DNA of 64,000 bases from WHSW01 sp963749365 (lineage in GTDB: Bacteria > Actinomycetota > Thermoleophilia > Solirubrobacterales > 70-9), in contig CAVVME010000003.1 in NCBI GenBank assembly GCA_963749365.1, positions 372,001 through 436,000 of the forward strand, written 5' to 3'. Every line of letters starts with the position of its first letter. Position 1 is the stretch's first letter. The translations under genes and the position numbers were made by a program. Below are positions 44,595 to 53,830 of this stretch, one piece after another. The notes below the pieces were generated by a model, which was not told the origin of the DNA, ran no database searches, and saw only the letters and a list, made by a program, of their open reading frames with translations.

Positions 44595-45286
44595 CGCGGC
44601 GCGCGCAGCACGTATCCGGCGCCGCGCTTGGTGTGCAGCAGGCGCGGCTCACCATCCTGTTCGAGCTTGCGCCGCAGGTTGGAGATGAAGACGTCGATCG
44701 TGTTGGTCATCGCCATCGGGTCGTACTCCCAGACCTCCTCGAGCAGCGACTCGCGCGAGACGACGAGGCGCTGGTTGCGCATCAGGTACTCGAGCAGCTC
44801 GAACTCGCGGTTGGTGAGCTCGAGCTGGCGCTCGCCCCGGGTCACCTCGCGGGTGTCGGGGTTGAGCAGCAGATCGGCAACCACCAGCGCGGCGCTCCCG
44901 CGCGGCGGGCGCCGACGCATCAGGGCCCGCAGGCGGGCGAGCAGCTCCTGGCGCTCGAACGGCTTCACCAGGTAGTCGTCGGCACCGCTGTCGAGCCCCT
45001 CGACCCGGTCGTCGAGGTCGGTGCGGGCGGTGAGGATGAGGATCGGCACGTCGGACTCGGCCCGCAGGCGACGGCAGACCTCGACCCCGTCGAGACCCGG
45101 CAGGCCGAGGTCGAGGATGACCAGGTCGGGGACGAACTCCTCGGCGGCGCGCAGCGCCTCGACCCCGTCGGCCGAGGAGCGCACCTCGTGGCCCTCCTGG
45201 CGCAGGGTGCGGCGGAGGACGTCGGCGATCGCCTCGTCGTCCTCGACCACGAGCACCCGGCCGGGGCTGGCGTCTCCCGTGAGCAT
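44591..45286 (-). CDS. OmpR-family response regulator
   Basis: Receiver plus winged-helix regulator, about 231 residues. The receiver has VLVVEDDEAIADVL, phospho-acceptor Asp in LVILDLGLPGLDGVEV, LTARTD and DDYLVKPF. The DNA-binding domain shows LTNREFELLEYLMRNQRLVVSRESLLEEVW and TIDVFISNLRRKLE. ATG at 45286 is chosen because TACCCT lies seven bases upstream (leaderless spacing); GTG at 45292 is the alternative. It forms an operon with the sensor kinase and is divergent from ftsK. Confidence 0.93.
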   Translation of the reverse strand: MLTGDASPGRVLVVEDDEAIADVLRRTLRQEGHEVRSSADGVEALRAAEEFVPDLVILDLGLPGLDGVEVCRRLRAESDVPILILTARTDLDDRVEGLDSGADDYLVKPFERQELLARLRALMRRRPPRGSAALVVADLLLNPDTREVTRGERQLELTNREFELLEYLMRNQRLVVSRESLLEEVWEYDPMAMTNTIDVFISNLRRKLEQDGEPRLLHTKRGAGYVLRAPR

Positions 45287-45417
45287 CGCCACAAGGGTAG
45301 AGCGGGCGAGCCGCCCCGAGGCGGATATTTACCGCTTGTTTAGCGGGCGCAGGGGTCCGTTGACGGCCGTCGAAGTCCCAGCGCAGGAGCGGGCTGTCCG
45401 CGCGCTCCGTCGTCAGC
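45287..45417. promoter_or_regulatory. Divergent region between response regulator and ftsK
   Basis: 131 bases. On the minus strand TACCCT (45294-45299) is a likely -10 for the response regulator. The AT-richer patch GATATTTACCGCTTGTTTAG (45322-45341) may hold upstream elements or a regulator site. TTGACG (45359-45364) is -35-like for ftsK, but I see no matching -10. Confidence 0.35.
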
Positions 45418-47892
45418 ATGATCTTTCCCTGGTCAAAGCCCGAGCCGAAGCCGCGCAGTCGCCGGCCCGCCAGCCGTGGCCGGGCGAAGCCGCGCCCGCG
45501 CCAGCGGCGTGATCCGCGAGCCGAGCTGCGCCGGTTCGCGGGCGGACTCGACCAGCGCCACTACGACGTCATCGGGCTGGCGCTGGTCGCGGCCGGCGCC
45601 TACCTAGCCTTCGTCCTCTATCTCGGCTGGGACGGCGGCAGGGTCGGTAGCTGGCTCGGGTCCGGGCTCGAGCACGCCGCCGGCCGGGTCGCCTACGTCG
45701 TCCCGGTGGCGCTCGCCGGCTGGGGGGCAGCGCTGATCGCCCGGCCGCTGTTGCGCACCCGCACGGCGCTCAACGCCGGCGGTGTGCTGGTGCTCGCCGG
45801 CCTGCTGCTCGGCTTCGCCGCCGAGACCGCCGGCCTCGGTCCCGATCGGCCGCCGCGCGGCGAGTTCTTCGACCCCCGGTTCATGGTCGCGCACGGAGGC
45901 GCCGTCGGGGAGGCGCTGTATTGGGCGTCGACGACGCTCTTCCAACGACTCGGCGCCCACATCCTCGCGGCGCTGATGCTGATCTCCGGCACTTTGCTGC
46001 TGACCGGGACGACGGTCGCCGGGCTGCTGGGCGCGACCGGGACTGCGCTGCGCCGCGCCGGCACCGGTACCCGCGACGTCGCGCGGACGGTCCGTCGAGC
46101 CCGCGAGCCGGCCGAAGCGGGATGGGGCGACGCGCCGGACGGCGAGATCGCGATCACCAGGGGGGAGCCGACCGAGCCGTTCGCGACCGAGCCGATCACC
46201 TCCGAGCTCGACGACGAGGCGGAGACGATCGCCGGCGGCGAACCCGAGCAGGACTGGGCCGAGCCCGAGCAGGAGCCCGAGCGAGTGGCGACGAGCGACG
46301 AGCGCCCGGAGCCCCCGCCGGGCGGCGAGCTCGGCACAACCCCCCTTGGCTCCGCCCGCCAACCGCACGGTGTCACCGCCTCGGACGAGATCGACTACCG
46401 CCCGCCGCCGGCGAAAGCGCTCGAGCGCGGCAAGCCCGACCAGGGCCCGGACACCCGCGACCGGGAGGTGACGGCGAAGGCATTGCTCGAGTCGCTGCGC
46501 CACTTCGGGGTCGAGGCGCGGCTGCTGGGCACGGTCAGCGGGCCGCACGTGAGCCGCTACGAGCTCCAGCTCGCGCCGGGGACGAAGGTCTCCAAGGTGG
46601 CCCAGCTCCGCGACGACCTCGCCTACGCGCTCGCCTCGACCGACATCCGGATCCTGGCGCCGATCCCCGGCAAGAAGGCGGTCGGGGTCGAGGTGCCCAA
46701 CCAGCGCCGCCGCCTGGTCCGGCTCGGCGACCTGACCGGCGAGCGCCCGCAGGGCGCCTCGCCGCTGCTCGCCTGGCTCGGCAAGGACGTCTCCGGCCAG
46801 TCGGTGTCAGCCGACCTGGCGCTGATGCCGCACGTGCTCGTCGCCGGCACGACCGGCTCCGGAAAGTCCGGCTGCATCAACGCGATCCTCACCTCGATCC
46901 TGATGCACTCCTCGCCGAACGAGGTCCGGATGGTGCTCGTCGACCCGAAGCGGGTCGAGCTCAACCACTATGAGCGCCTGCCGCACCTGCTGACGCCGGT
47001 GGTGACCAACCCGCGCCTGGCCGCGAACGTGCTCGCGAACCTGATCGGCGAGATGGAGAGCCGCTACGCGGTGATGAGCGAAGCGCGGGCGCGCAACCTG
47101 GTCGAACTCAACCGGGCGCGGCACAAGGCCGGAGAGCCGCCACTGCCGCACATCCTCTGCGTGATCGACGAGCTCGCCGACCTGATGATGGTCGCTCCGG
47201 CCGAGGTCGAGGACTCGATCATCCGGCTGGCCCAGAAGGCGCGGGCGATCGGGATCCATCTCGTGCTCGCCACCCAGCGGCCGTCGACCGACGTGATCAC
47301 CGGCACGATCAAGGTCAACATCCCCTCGCGGATCGCGTTCGCGGTCGCCTCCCAGGTCGACTCGCGGGTGATCCTCGACCAGGGCGGCGCCGAGACGCTG
47401 CTCGGTCAGGGCGACATGCTCTTCCGCCCGGTGGGCACCTCGAAGTTGAACCGGATCCAGGGCGCGTTCGTGACCGAGGACGAGATCGCCCGGGTCTGCG
47501 GCCACTGGGCCAAGCAGGGCGAGCCCGAGTTCGACCAGGAGCTGCTCGAGGCGCGCGAGCCCGAGCCGGTCGAGGGGGCCGAGGGCGAGCTCTCGCCCGA
47601 CGAGGACGACCTGCTCGCCGACGCGGCACGGATCGTGGTCGAGTCCGAGACGGCGTCGGTCTCGATGATCCAGCGGCGCCTGCGGGTCGGCTACACCCGC
47701 GCCGGACGCCTGATCGACATGCTCGAGCGGCGCGGGATCATCTCCGGCTACGAGGGCTCGAAGCCGCGCCAGGTGCTCGTCTCGCAGTCCGAGCTCCCGC
47801 GCCTGCTGGAGGGCGTCGGCACCGAGCTGATCGAGTCCTCGGCCGAGCCGAAGCCCGAGACCGACACCGAGCTCGAGCCGATCGAGGGCTGA
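45418..47892 (+). CDS. ftsK: DNA translocase FtsK/SpoIIIE
   Basis: Septal DNA pump of 824 residues. After a basic N-terminus come four predicted membrane segments (about 50-75, 90-115, 120-140, 178-205) and an acidic/Pro linker. The motor follows with the alpha domain (ALLESLRHFGVEARLLGTVSGP), Walker A VLVAGTTGSGKSGCINAIL (about 475), Walker B LPHILCVIDELADLMM and LATQRPSTDVITGTIKVNIPSRIAF. The C-terminal gamma winged helix (SVSMIQRRLRVGYTRAGRLIDMLE) reads chromosome polarity sites. Confidence 0.96.
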   Translation: MIFPWSKPEPKPRSRRPASRGRAKPRPRQRRDPRAELRRFAGGLDQRHYDVIGLALVAAGAYLAFVLYLGWDGGRVGSWLGSGLEHAAGRVAYVVPVALAGWGAALIARPLLRTRTALNAGGVLVLAGLLLGFAAETAGLGPDRPPRGEFFDPRFMVAHGGAVGEALYWASTTLFQRLGAHILAALMLISGTLLLTGTTVAGLLGATGTALRRAGTGTRDVARTVRRAREPAEAGWGDAPDGEIAITRGEPTEPFATEPITSELDDEAETIAGGEPEQDWAEPEQEPERVATSDERPEPPPGGELGTTPLGSARQPHGVTASDEIDYRPPPAKALERGKPDQGPDTRDREVTAKALLESLRHFGVEARLLGTVSGPHVSRYELQLAPGTKVSKVAQLRDDLAYALASTDIRILAPIPGKKAVGVEVPNQRRRLVRLGDLTGERPQGASPLLAWLGKDVSGQSVSADLALMPHVLVAGTTGSGKSGCINAILTSILMHSSPNEVRMVLVDPKRVELNHYERLPHLLTPVVTNPRLAANVLANLIGEMESRYAVMSEARARNLVELNRARHKAGEPPLPHILCVIDELADLMMVAPAEVEDSIIRLAQKARAIGIHLVLATQRPSTDVITGTIKVNIPSRIAFAVASQVDSRVILDQGGAETLLGQGDMLFRPVGTSKLNRIQGAFVTEDEIARVCGHWAKQGEPEFDQELLEAREPEPVEGAEGELSPDEDDLLADAARIVVESETASVSMIQRRLRVGYTRAGRLIDMLERRGIISGYEGSKPRQVLVSQSELPRLLEGVGTELIESSAEPKPETDTELEPIEG

Positions 47893-47996
47893 TCCTCGCC
47901 CAATCCGCGCCGAGCCGGCACTTTCGACGCCATGGCCGACGGAATCGTCCGCTCAGCGGGCGTCGGGGCGGCTGCGCGGTGGGCGACAATGGCGTC

Positions 47997-49274
47997 GTGA
48001 GCGTGCGAGCGGGCATCCTCGTCACCGGGACCGAGGTGATCACGGCGCGAATCAGCGACCGCAACGGCCCCTGGATCTCCGAGCGCCTGGGCGAGCTCGG
48101 GGTCGAGGTGGTCGACATCCTCGTGGTCGGCGACCGCGCCGCCGACCTCGAGGCCGGGCTCGCCTTCCTCGCCGACCAGGGTTGCGATCTGATCGTCACC
48201 AGCGGCGGGCTCGGGCCGACCGCCGACGACCTCACCGCCGAGGTGGTCGCCCGCTTCGCCGGCGTCGAACTGGTCCTCGACGAGGCGATGGAGACGCGGA
48301 TCGCCGAGATCGTCGCCGGCTATGCCCGCCGACTGCGCTTCGACCCCGAGGCGCTGCGGGTCGCGAACCGCAAGCAGGCGATGGTGCCGGCGGGTGCGGA
48401 GGCGCTTGACCCGGTCGGGACCGCGCCCGGCCTGGTGGTGAGGACCGAGCGAGGGCCGGTCGTGGTCGTGCTTCCGGGACCGCCTCGCGAGCTGCACGCG
48501 ATGTGGAGCCAGGCGCTGGAGAGCGCCGGCGCGCGCTCGGTGCTCGAACGCGCGCGACCGTATGAGACCGCAACCGTGCGCATGTTCGGGATTCCGGAGT
48601 CCGAGCTCGCCCAATCGCTGCGCGAGATCGGAGCGAGCGTCGACCTGACGCCGCTGGAGATCACCACCTGCCTGCGCCGAGGCGAGGTCGAGGTCGAGAT
48701 CCGCCACCGCGCCGGAGCCGAGCGCGAGCGCGAGCAGCTGATCGAGGGCCTGGTCGAGCGCCACGAGCGGTTTGTCTTCAGCCGCGACGGATCGACGATC
48801 GACGAGCAGCTCGCCGCGCTGCTGCGCGGGCGGCGGCTCGGCCTCGCCGAGTCGTGCACCGGAGGGCTGCTCGCCGCGCGCCTGACCGAGCGGCCGGGGG
48901 CCTCGGAGTACGTGGCCGGCGGGGTGGTCTCGTACTCGGATCGATCGAAGACGGAGCTGCTCGGGGTCCCGACCGAGCTGATCGAGCGCCACGGCGCGGT
49001 CTCGCCACCGGTGGCGCGGGCGATGGCCGACGGGGCGCTGGCGCGATTCGAGGCCGACGTCGCCTGCGCGATCACCGGCGTCGCCGGGCCCGACGGCGGC
49101 AGCGAGGCGAAGCCGGTCGGCTACGTCTGCTGGTCCGTCCTCGACGCCGACGGGACCGAGCTGGGACGCGACATCGTCGTCCCCGGCGACCGGGCCGAGA
49201 TCCGCGACCGCTCGACCACGGTCGCGATGCAGCTCCTGCGCCGGCTGCTGCGGGGCGAGGACCTGCCGATCTGA
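47997..49274 (+). CDS. cinA: CinA-family protein (NMN deamidase / damage-inducible)
   Basis: Two-domain protein of about 425 residues. The N-terminal MoaB/MogA-like domain has GILVTGTEVITARISDRNGPWI, TSGGLGPTADDLTAEVV and LPGPPRELHAMW. The C-terminal CinA amidase domain has GLAESCTGGLLAARLTERPGAS, GVVSYSDRSKTELLGV and AITGVAGPDGGSEAKPVG. Known members hydrolyse ADP-ribose and/or deamidate NMN. GTG at 47997 is preferred over 47979 since the conserved N-terminus begins VRAGILV. The cinA-thpR-recA order is typical. Confidence 0.93.
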   Translation: MSVRAGILVTGTEVITARISDRNGPWISERLGELGVEVVDILVVGDRAADLEAGLAFLADQGCDLIVTSGGLGPTADDLTAEVVARFAGVELVLDEAMETRIAEIVAGYARRLRFDPEALRVANRKQAMVPAGAEALDPVGTAPGLVVRTERGPVVVVLPGPPRELHAMWSQALESAGARSVLERARPYETATVRMFGIPESELAQSLREIGASVDLTPLEITTCLRRGEVEVEIRHRAGAEREREQLIEGLVERHERFVFSRDGSTIDEQLAALLRGRRLGLAESCTGGLLAARLTERPGASEYVAGGVVSYSDRSKTELLGVPTELIERHGAVSPPVARAMADGALARFEADVACAITGVAGPDGGSEAKPVGYVCWSVLDADGTELGRDIVVPGDRAEIRDRSTTVAMQLLRRLLRGEDLPI

Positions 49275-49328
49275 GCAGGAAGCAGGATAGGGTCGGTCTG
49301 CACCTCCAGCTAGTGGAAGGAAGTTGGC

Positions 49329-49739
49329 ATGCGGAACCTCGCCCTCGCCGGGCTTGTCGGAGCCGCCGTGTTCGCGGTCGTTGGCTTGGCGAACTCCGGC
49401 TCCGGAAGCGTCTCCCAAGCACAAGTCCCCACTGAGGTAAAGACGCTCGACGCCCAGGCGTCGGCAAAGGGCTCGCGGTTCGGGCTGCTCTACAACTTCG
49501 CCGAGGTCGACGTTGGGCCGGGCGAGACAGACGGTGGCGCGATCAAGTGTCGGAAGGGGTGGCATCCAGTCTCAGGGCTATTTAGCTCCGAGTCGGATGG
49601 AGTGTTGGCCGCACGCGACGCGCCGATCTCTAAGCGCAAGTGGCAGGTCTTCGTGTTCAACCAGGGGAGCACCGAAGCGACGGTGGCGATAGGCGCCGTA
49701 TGCGAGAAGGGGCTGCCGATCCCACCCCCGCCTGGCTGA
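49329..49739 (+). CDS. Small secreted protein of unknown function
   Basis: A 136-residue protein that I do not recognise. The N-terminus (MRNLALAGLVGAAVFAVVGLANS) is a likely signal peptide. The mature part has two Cys (IKCRKGWHPVSG and IGAVCEKGLP), which may form a disulfide, and ends in a Pro run. A clear ribosome site, GGAAGGAAG, precedes the ATG, unlike the leaderless neighbours. Codon choice is less GC-biased than in flanking genes. It lies between cinA and thpR where no gene is expected, so it may be a lineage-specific or acquired insertion. Confidence 0.65.
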   Translation: MRNLALAGLVGAAVFAVVGLANSGSGSVSQAQVPTEVKTLDAQASAKGSRFGLLYNFAEVDVGPGETDGGAIKCRKGWHPVSGLFSSESDGVLAARDAPISKRKWQVFVFNQGSTEATVAIGAVCEKGLPIPPPPG

Positions 49740-49742
49740 CAA

Positions 49743-49781
49743 CCGGTGCGCTAACTAAGCACCGGGTCGGGCCGGCGACCC
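49743..49781 (+). terminator. Hairpins after the small secreted gene
   Basis: CCGGTGC (49743-49749) pairs with GCACCGG (49759-49765) around a nine-base AT-rich loop. An overlapping alternative pairs GGGTCG (49764-49769) with CGACCC (49776-49781). There is no T-run, so a Rho-independent mechanism is uncertain, but the site fits the end of the small gene's transcript. Confidence 0.4.
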
Positions 49782-49855
49782 GTTCGCGATCCGTCGCCCG
49801 ATCCTTACGCTTCGCGCGACATTCGCGCCGATACGCCGCGTAGCGTCAGGGGACC

Positions 49856-50470
49856 ACGGCTGAGCCTCGCAACAGCCCTCGGGCGCGCCTGTTCGTCGCC
49901 CTCGACCTTCCCGAGCCAGTGCGCACGGCGCTCGCCGGCTGGCAGGCGACGGCGCTCGCCGACCCGGCGCTGCGGCCGGTGCGCCCGGAGGCGCTTCACC
50001 TCACCCTCTGCTTCCTCGGCCCGGTCGCCGAGGATCGGATCGCGGGCGTCGCCGAGGCGGTGCGCTCGATCCCCGCCCGCCCGGTCGCCGTGGCGCTCGA
50101 TCCGCAACCGTCGCCGCTGCCCAAGGGGCGGCCGGCGCTGTACGCGGTCGAGGCTCGGAGCCCGGTGGCGATCGCGATCCAGGCCGAGCTCTCCGAGGCG
50201 CTGGCGGCGCTGCGCGTCTACGAGCCCGAGCAGCGGCCGTTCTGGCCCCATCTGACCGTCGCCAGAGTGCGCTCCGAGCGCCGTCCGCCCGAGCGAGGGC
50301 AGCGGCGCGGAAAGAGCCGCCCGCGGCGCGTCTCCGAGGCTCCGGGCCGGCTCCTCGAAGGGCTCACCGAGCCCTTCGAGGCCGTCCGGATCGCTCTCTA
50401 CCGTTCGAAGACCAAGCCGCAGGGTGCCGAGTACTCGCGCCTCGACGGCGTCGACTTGCCGCCCGCATGA
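49856..50470 (+). CDS. thpR: RNA 2',3'-cyclic phosphodiesterase (2'-5' RNA ligase family)
   Basis: Two-histidine phosphoesterase of about 204 residues. ARLFVALDLPEPVRTAL, the first HxTx motif HLTLCFLG and the second HLTVARVR are clear, and the C-terminus reads VRIALYRSKTKPQGAEYSRL. The frame has no ATG, GTG or TTG upstream of LFVALDLPE before a stop at 49841. ACG at 49856 sits nine bases after TAGCGT, exactly where other genes here have their start, so a mis-called ATG or an unusual start is likely. GTG 49919 would delete the first strand. It overlaps recA. Confidence 0.8.
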   Translation, partial: TAEPRNSPRARLFVALDLPEPVRTALAGWQATALADPALRPVRPEALHLTLCFLGPVAEDRIAGVAEAVRSIPARPVAVALDPQPSPLPKGRPALYAVEARSPVAIAIQAELSEALAALRVYEPEQRPFWPHLTVARVRSERRPPERGQRRGKSRPRRVSEAPGRLLEGLTEPFEAVRIALYRSKTKPQGAEYSRLDGVDLPPA

Positions 50471-51624
50471 GTGTGGGCGATCTGGAAGAGGTGAATCAAT
50501 TGGCGGATGCGAAGCAGGCGGACGTGAAGTCGGCCGACAAGGAGGCCCAGGCGAAGAGCGCGGCGCTCGATGCCGCGGTGAAGCAGATCGAGAAGGACTT
50601 CGGCGCCGGCTCGGTGATGAAGCTCGGCGACCGGGCGGCGGTCCCGGTCGAGGCGATCCCGACCGGCTCGCTGTCGCTCGATCTCGCACTCGGCATCGGC
50701 GGCGTTCCGCGCGGGCGGATCGTCGAGATCTTCGGGCCGGAGTCCTCGGGCAAGACGACGCTCGTCTACCACATCATCGCCGAGGCACAGGCTCGGGGGG
50801 GCGTGTGCGCGTTCGTCGACGCCGAGCACGCGCTCGACCCGATCTACGCGAAGCGGATTGGCGTCGACACCGACGAGCTGCTGGTCTCCCAGCCCGACTA
50901 CGGCGAGCAGGCGCTGGAGATCGTCGACGTGCTCGTCCGCTCCGGCGCCGTCGACGTCGTCGCGGTCGACTCGGTCGCGGCGCTCACCCCGCGGGTCGAG
51001 CTCGAGGGGCAGATGGGCGAGCAGACGGTCGGCCTGCAGGCGCGGCTGATGTCGCAGGCGCTGCGCAAGCTCGCCGGCAACCTCAACCGGGCGAAGACGG
51101 TGTGCCTGTTCACGAACCAGATCCGGGAGAAGATCGGGGTCATGTTCGGCTCTCCGGAGACGCAGCCGGGTGGACGGGCGCTGAAGTTCTACTGCTCGCA
51201 GCGGCTCGACATGCGCCGGATCGAGACGCTCAAGGAGGGCACCGAAGCGGTCGGCAACCGGGTCCGCGTCAAGGTGGTCAAGAACAAGGTCGCGGCACCG
51301 TTTCGCCAGGCCGAGTTCGACATCGCCTACGGCGAGGGCATCTCGCACGAAGGCTGTCTGCTCGACCTCGCGCTCGAGCACGACCTGGTCCAGAAGTCGG
51401 GCTCGTTCTTCTCCTACGGCGAGCTGAGACTCGGCCAGGGCCGCAACAACACGAAGCAGTACCTGGCGGAGAACCCCGAGCTCGCGGTCGAGATCGAGGG
51501 CAAGCTGCTCGCAGAGCTCGGGGTCACGCGCGAGCCGTCGCCTCCGCGGGCGGTGCCCGAGGCCGAGCCGGCGGACGAGGAGACCGCGCCCGAAGCGGAG
51601 GAGCCCGAGCGCAAGGCGGCCTGA
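50467..51624 (+). CDS. recA: Recombinase RecA
   Basis: Strand-exchange ATPase and SOS co-protease, 385 residues. ALDAAVKQIEKDFGAGSVMKLG, Walker A FGPESSGKTTL (about 90-100), VVAVDSVAALTPR, the L2 loop region FTNQIREKIGVMFGSPETQPGGRALKF and the C-terminal domain SGSFFSYGELRLGQGRNN are all present. There is no intein. The tail is acidic, as usual. An N-terminal extension of about 30 residues precedes the core. ATGA overlap with thpR; recX follows after 15 bases. Confidence 0.97.
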   Translation: MSVGDLEEVNQLADAKQADVKSADKEAQAKSAALDAAVKQIEKDFGAGSVMKLGDRAAVPVEAIPTGSLSLDLALGIGGVPRGRIVEIFGPESSGKTTLVYHIIAEAQARGGVCAFVDAEHALDPIYAKRIGVDTDELLVSQPDYGEQALEIVDVLVRSGAVDVVAVDSVAALTPRVELEGQMGEQTVGLQARLMSQALRKLAGNLNRAKTVCLFTNQIREKIGVMFGSPETQPGGRALKFYCSQRLDMRRIETLKEGTEAVGNRVRVKVVKNKVAAPFRQAEFDIAYGEGISHEGCLLDLALEHDLVQKSGSFFSYGELRLGQGRNNTKQYLAENPELAVEIEGKLLAELGVTREPSPPRAVPEAEPADEETAPEAEEPERKAA

Positions 51625-51639
51625 GCGCCGGGCGAGAGC

Positions 51640-52087
51640 GTGGCCGAGGCGTTCGAGCGCGCCCTCGAGGCGCTGGCGCAGAAGGAGCGCACCGCAGCCG
51701 AGCTCGGCGCCTGGCTCGCCGAGCGCGGTTTCGAGCCGGCGCAGATCGCCGATGCGGTCGAGCGCCTGGTCGCCGCCGGAGCGCTCGACGACGAGGCCTT
51801 CGCGCGCCGCTTCGCGGCCGACAAGCGAGAGCTGCGCGGCTGGGGCCCGGAGCGGATCCGCGAGGCGCTCGCCGGAGCGCGGACTCGAGCGCGGGCTGAT
51901 CGCGGCGGCGATCGCCGAGGACCACCCCGAGCAGCTGCGGCGAGCGCTCGCGCTGCTCGAGCGCCGGGGCGAGACCCCGGTCGACGAGCCTTCGCGCGCG
52001 CGGGCGCTCGGTTTCCTCGCCCGGCGCGGGTACGAGCCCGAGCTCGCCTACGAGGCGGTGCGCCGCCTCGAACGCGACGCCGCTTGA
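51640..52087 (+). CDS. recX: Regulatory protein RecX (frameshifted)
   Basis: Helical RecA modulator, about 148 residues once repaired. The first part reads FERALEALAQKERTAAELGAWLAERGFEP, GALDDEAFARRFAADKRELRGWGPERIREAL. After dropping one G from the GG at 51874-51875 it continues AERGLERGLIAAAIAEDHPEQLRRAL and LGFLARRGYEPELAYEAVRRL to the stop at 52087. These are three RecX three-helix repeats. Length 448 is one over a multiple of three. GTG start, immediately downstream of recA as in most bacteria. Confidence 0.85.
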
Positions 52088-52363
52088 CCGCGGCCGGGTG
52101 ACCCGCGTACGATCATCAGGCGGCCGGCGGCCGCCCGAAGACGCATTTGGCAAGCTGAAACCGAGAACCGATTCCTGGCCACCGAAGAGGAGATGAGCGA
52201 GCTCCGGCCGAGCTGAGCCGGAACCCCAACGACGAGGGCGCGGGACCATTCGCGCGCCCCGACAGTGAGCCTGAAGCGCTTCGCGGCCCGGTCGCGACGG
52301 CGAGGATCGCCGAATAGCGACAAGCGAGGTCCAGTCCCGGTCGGATCCGGGGGAGAGGAAGCG
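52088..52363 (+). promoter_or_regulatory. Structured leader of rny
   Basis: 276 bases without a convincing gene. TACGAT (52108-52113) may be a -10. Downstream are several inverted repeats: a CGGCCG-rich patch (52121-52136), TCCGGC/GCCGGA (52203-52208 with 52217-52222), and GGGCGCG/CGCGCCC (52236-52242 with 52253-52259). A seven-codon ORF (ATG 52193 to the TGA at 52214-52216) follows an AAGAGGAG run. A ribosome site GGGAGAGGA precedes rny. It could be a regulated 5' UTR of the RNase gene. Confidence 0.4.
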
Positions 52364-53776
52364 ATGGCTCAACGTGCGCTCTGGCTACCGTGGCGGCGCG
52401 ATCGGACCTCGACGCCGGCGCCGGACCCGGGCGACGGAGCCGCTCCCGCCCAGGCCGACGAGCTGCGCGCGCGGCGCGAGGAGATCGCTCGGATGGAGGA
52501 ACGCGCCCTGCGCGAGACCGAGTCGCTGGCAGTGCGCCAGGCCGACGTCGAGCGCCGCGTGCAGGCGCTCGACGATCGCGAGCGCAACCTCGCCCACGCG
52601 CTCGACGAGCTGAAGCAGGCGAAGCGGGTGCAAAAGCGCGAGCTCGAGCGGATCTCGGGCCTCTCCGCCGGACAGGCGAAGCAGCTGCTCGTCACCGAGG
52701 TCGAGCAGGAGGCCCGCAGACAGGCGGCGGTCCGCCTGCAGCAGGTCGAGGAGGAGACCCGGGCCGAGGCCGAGCGGCGGGCCCGCAACGTGCTCGCGGT
52801 GGCGATCGCGCGGCTGGCCGCAAAGCACTCGGGCGAGACGACCACGCGGCTGGTCGAGCTGCCGGGCGACGAGATGAAGGGCCGGATCATCGGTCGGGAC
52901 GGCCGCAACATCAGGGCGTTCGAGAAGCTCACCGGGGTCGACGTGATCATCGACGAGACCCCGTCGGCGGTCGTGCTGTCGAGCTTCGACGGGGTGCGTC
53001 GCGAGATCGCCCGGCTGACCCTGGAGCGCCTGATCGCCGACGGCCGGATCCACCCGGCGCTGATCGAGGAGACGTACGAGCACGTGCGCGAGGAGATCGA
53101 CGCCCGGATCGCCGAGGAGGGAGAGCGGGCGGCGCTCGAGGCCCGGGTCTCCGGGCTCGATCCCGAGCTTGCCCGGCTGCTGGGGCAGCTTCGCTACCGG
53201 ACCAGCTACGGCCAGAACGTCCTCGACCACCTGGTCGAGTGCTCGCATCTGGCCGCCCGGATCGCCGAGGAGCTCGGCGCCTCGGTCGAGACGGCGCGAC
53301 GGGCGGCGCTGCTGCACGACATCGGCAAGGCGGTCACCCATCAGGTCGAGGGCCCGCACGCGCTCGTCGGCGCGCAGATCGCCCGGCGCCACGGTGAGAC
53401 CGAGGCCGTCGCGCATGCGATCGAGGCCCACCACTCCGAGACCGAGCCACGCACGGTCGAGGCGGTGATCGTGCAGGCCGCGGACGCCGTTTCGGGCGCC
53501 CGGCCGGGTGCCCGGGGCGAGGCGCTCGAGCAGTACGTGGGCCGGCTGCGCGACCTCGAGCAGATCGCCGCCCGTCATCAGGGCGTCGATCGGGTGTTCG
53601 CGATCCGGGCCGGACGCGAGATCAGGGTCGTGGTCGACCCGGGCGAGGTCGACGACGACGGCGCGGCCCTGATCGCGCACGAGGTCGCGACCGCGGTCGA
53701 ACGCGAGGTCGAGTATCCGGGGCGGATCAAGATCACCGTGATCCGCGAGAACCGGGCCACCGCATACGCCTCATAG
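52364..53776 (+). CDS. rny: Ribonuclease Y, apparently without the usual membrane anchor
   Basis: Endoribonuclease starting mRNA decay, 470 residues. Order: a long coiled coil (about 35-170, EEIARMEERALRETESLAVRQ onwards), KH domain (MKGRIIGRDGRNIRAFEKLTGVDVIIDE), then HD domain with RAALLHDIGKAVTH, HHSETEPRTVEAVIVQAADAVSGARPGARGE and the C-terminal GRIKITVIRE. The N-terminus MAQRALWLPWRRDRTSTPAP has no transmembrane helix, whereas typical RNase Y is anchored by one. GGGAGAGGA precedes the ATG. Confidence 0.94.
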   Translation: MAQRALWLPWRRDRTSTPAPDPGDGAAPAQADELRARREEIARMEERALRETESLAVRQADVERRVQALDDRERNLAHALDELKQAKRVQKRELERISGLSAGQAKQLLVTEVEQEARRQAAVRLQQVEEETRAEAERRARNVLAVAIARLAAKHSGETTTRLVELPGDEMKGRIIGRDGRNIRAFEKLTGVDVIIDETPSAVVLSSFDGVRREIARLTLERLIADGRIHPALIEETYEHVREEIDARIAEEGERAALEARVSGLDPELARLLGQLRYRTSYGQNVLDHLVECSHLAARIAEELGASVETARRAALLHDIGKAVTHQVEGPHALVGAQIARRHGETEAVAHAIEAHHSETEPRTVEAVIVQAADAVSGARPGARGEALEQYVGRLRDLEQIAARHQGVDRVFAIRAGREIRVVVDPGEVDDDGAALIAHEVATAVEREVEYPGRIKITVIRENRATAYAS

Positions 53777-53830
53777 GGTCGTGGGATCACCCATCTGGGC
53801 GGCTGGTCAACCGTCTAGGATCACCGCCGC

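Noticed and set aside
52193..52216. Seven-codon leader peptide before rny
   Set aside because: The purine run touches the ATG with no proper spacing and the peptide has no regulatory codon run, so it is noted within the leader but not called as a gene.
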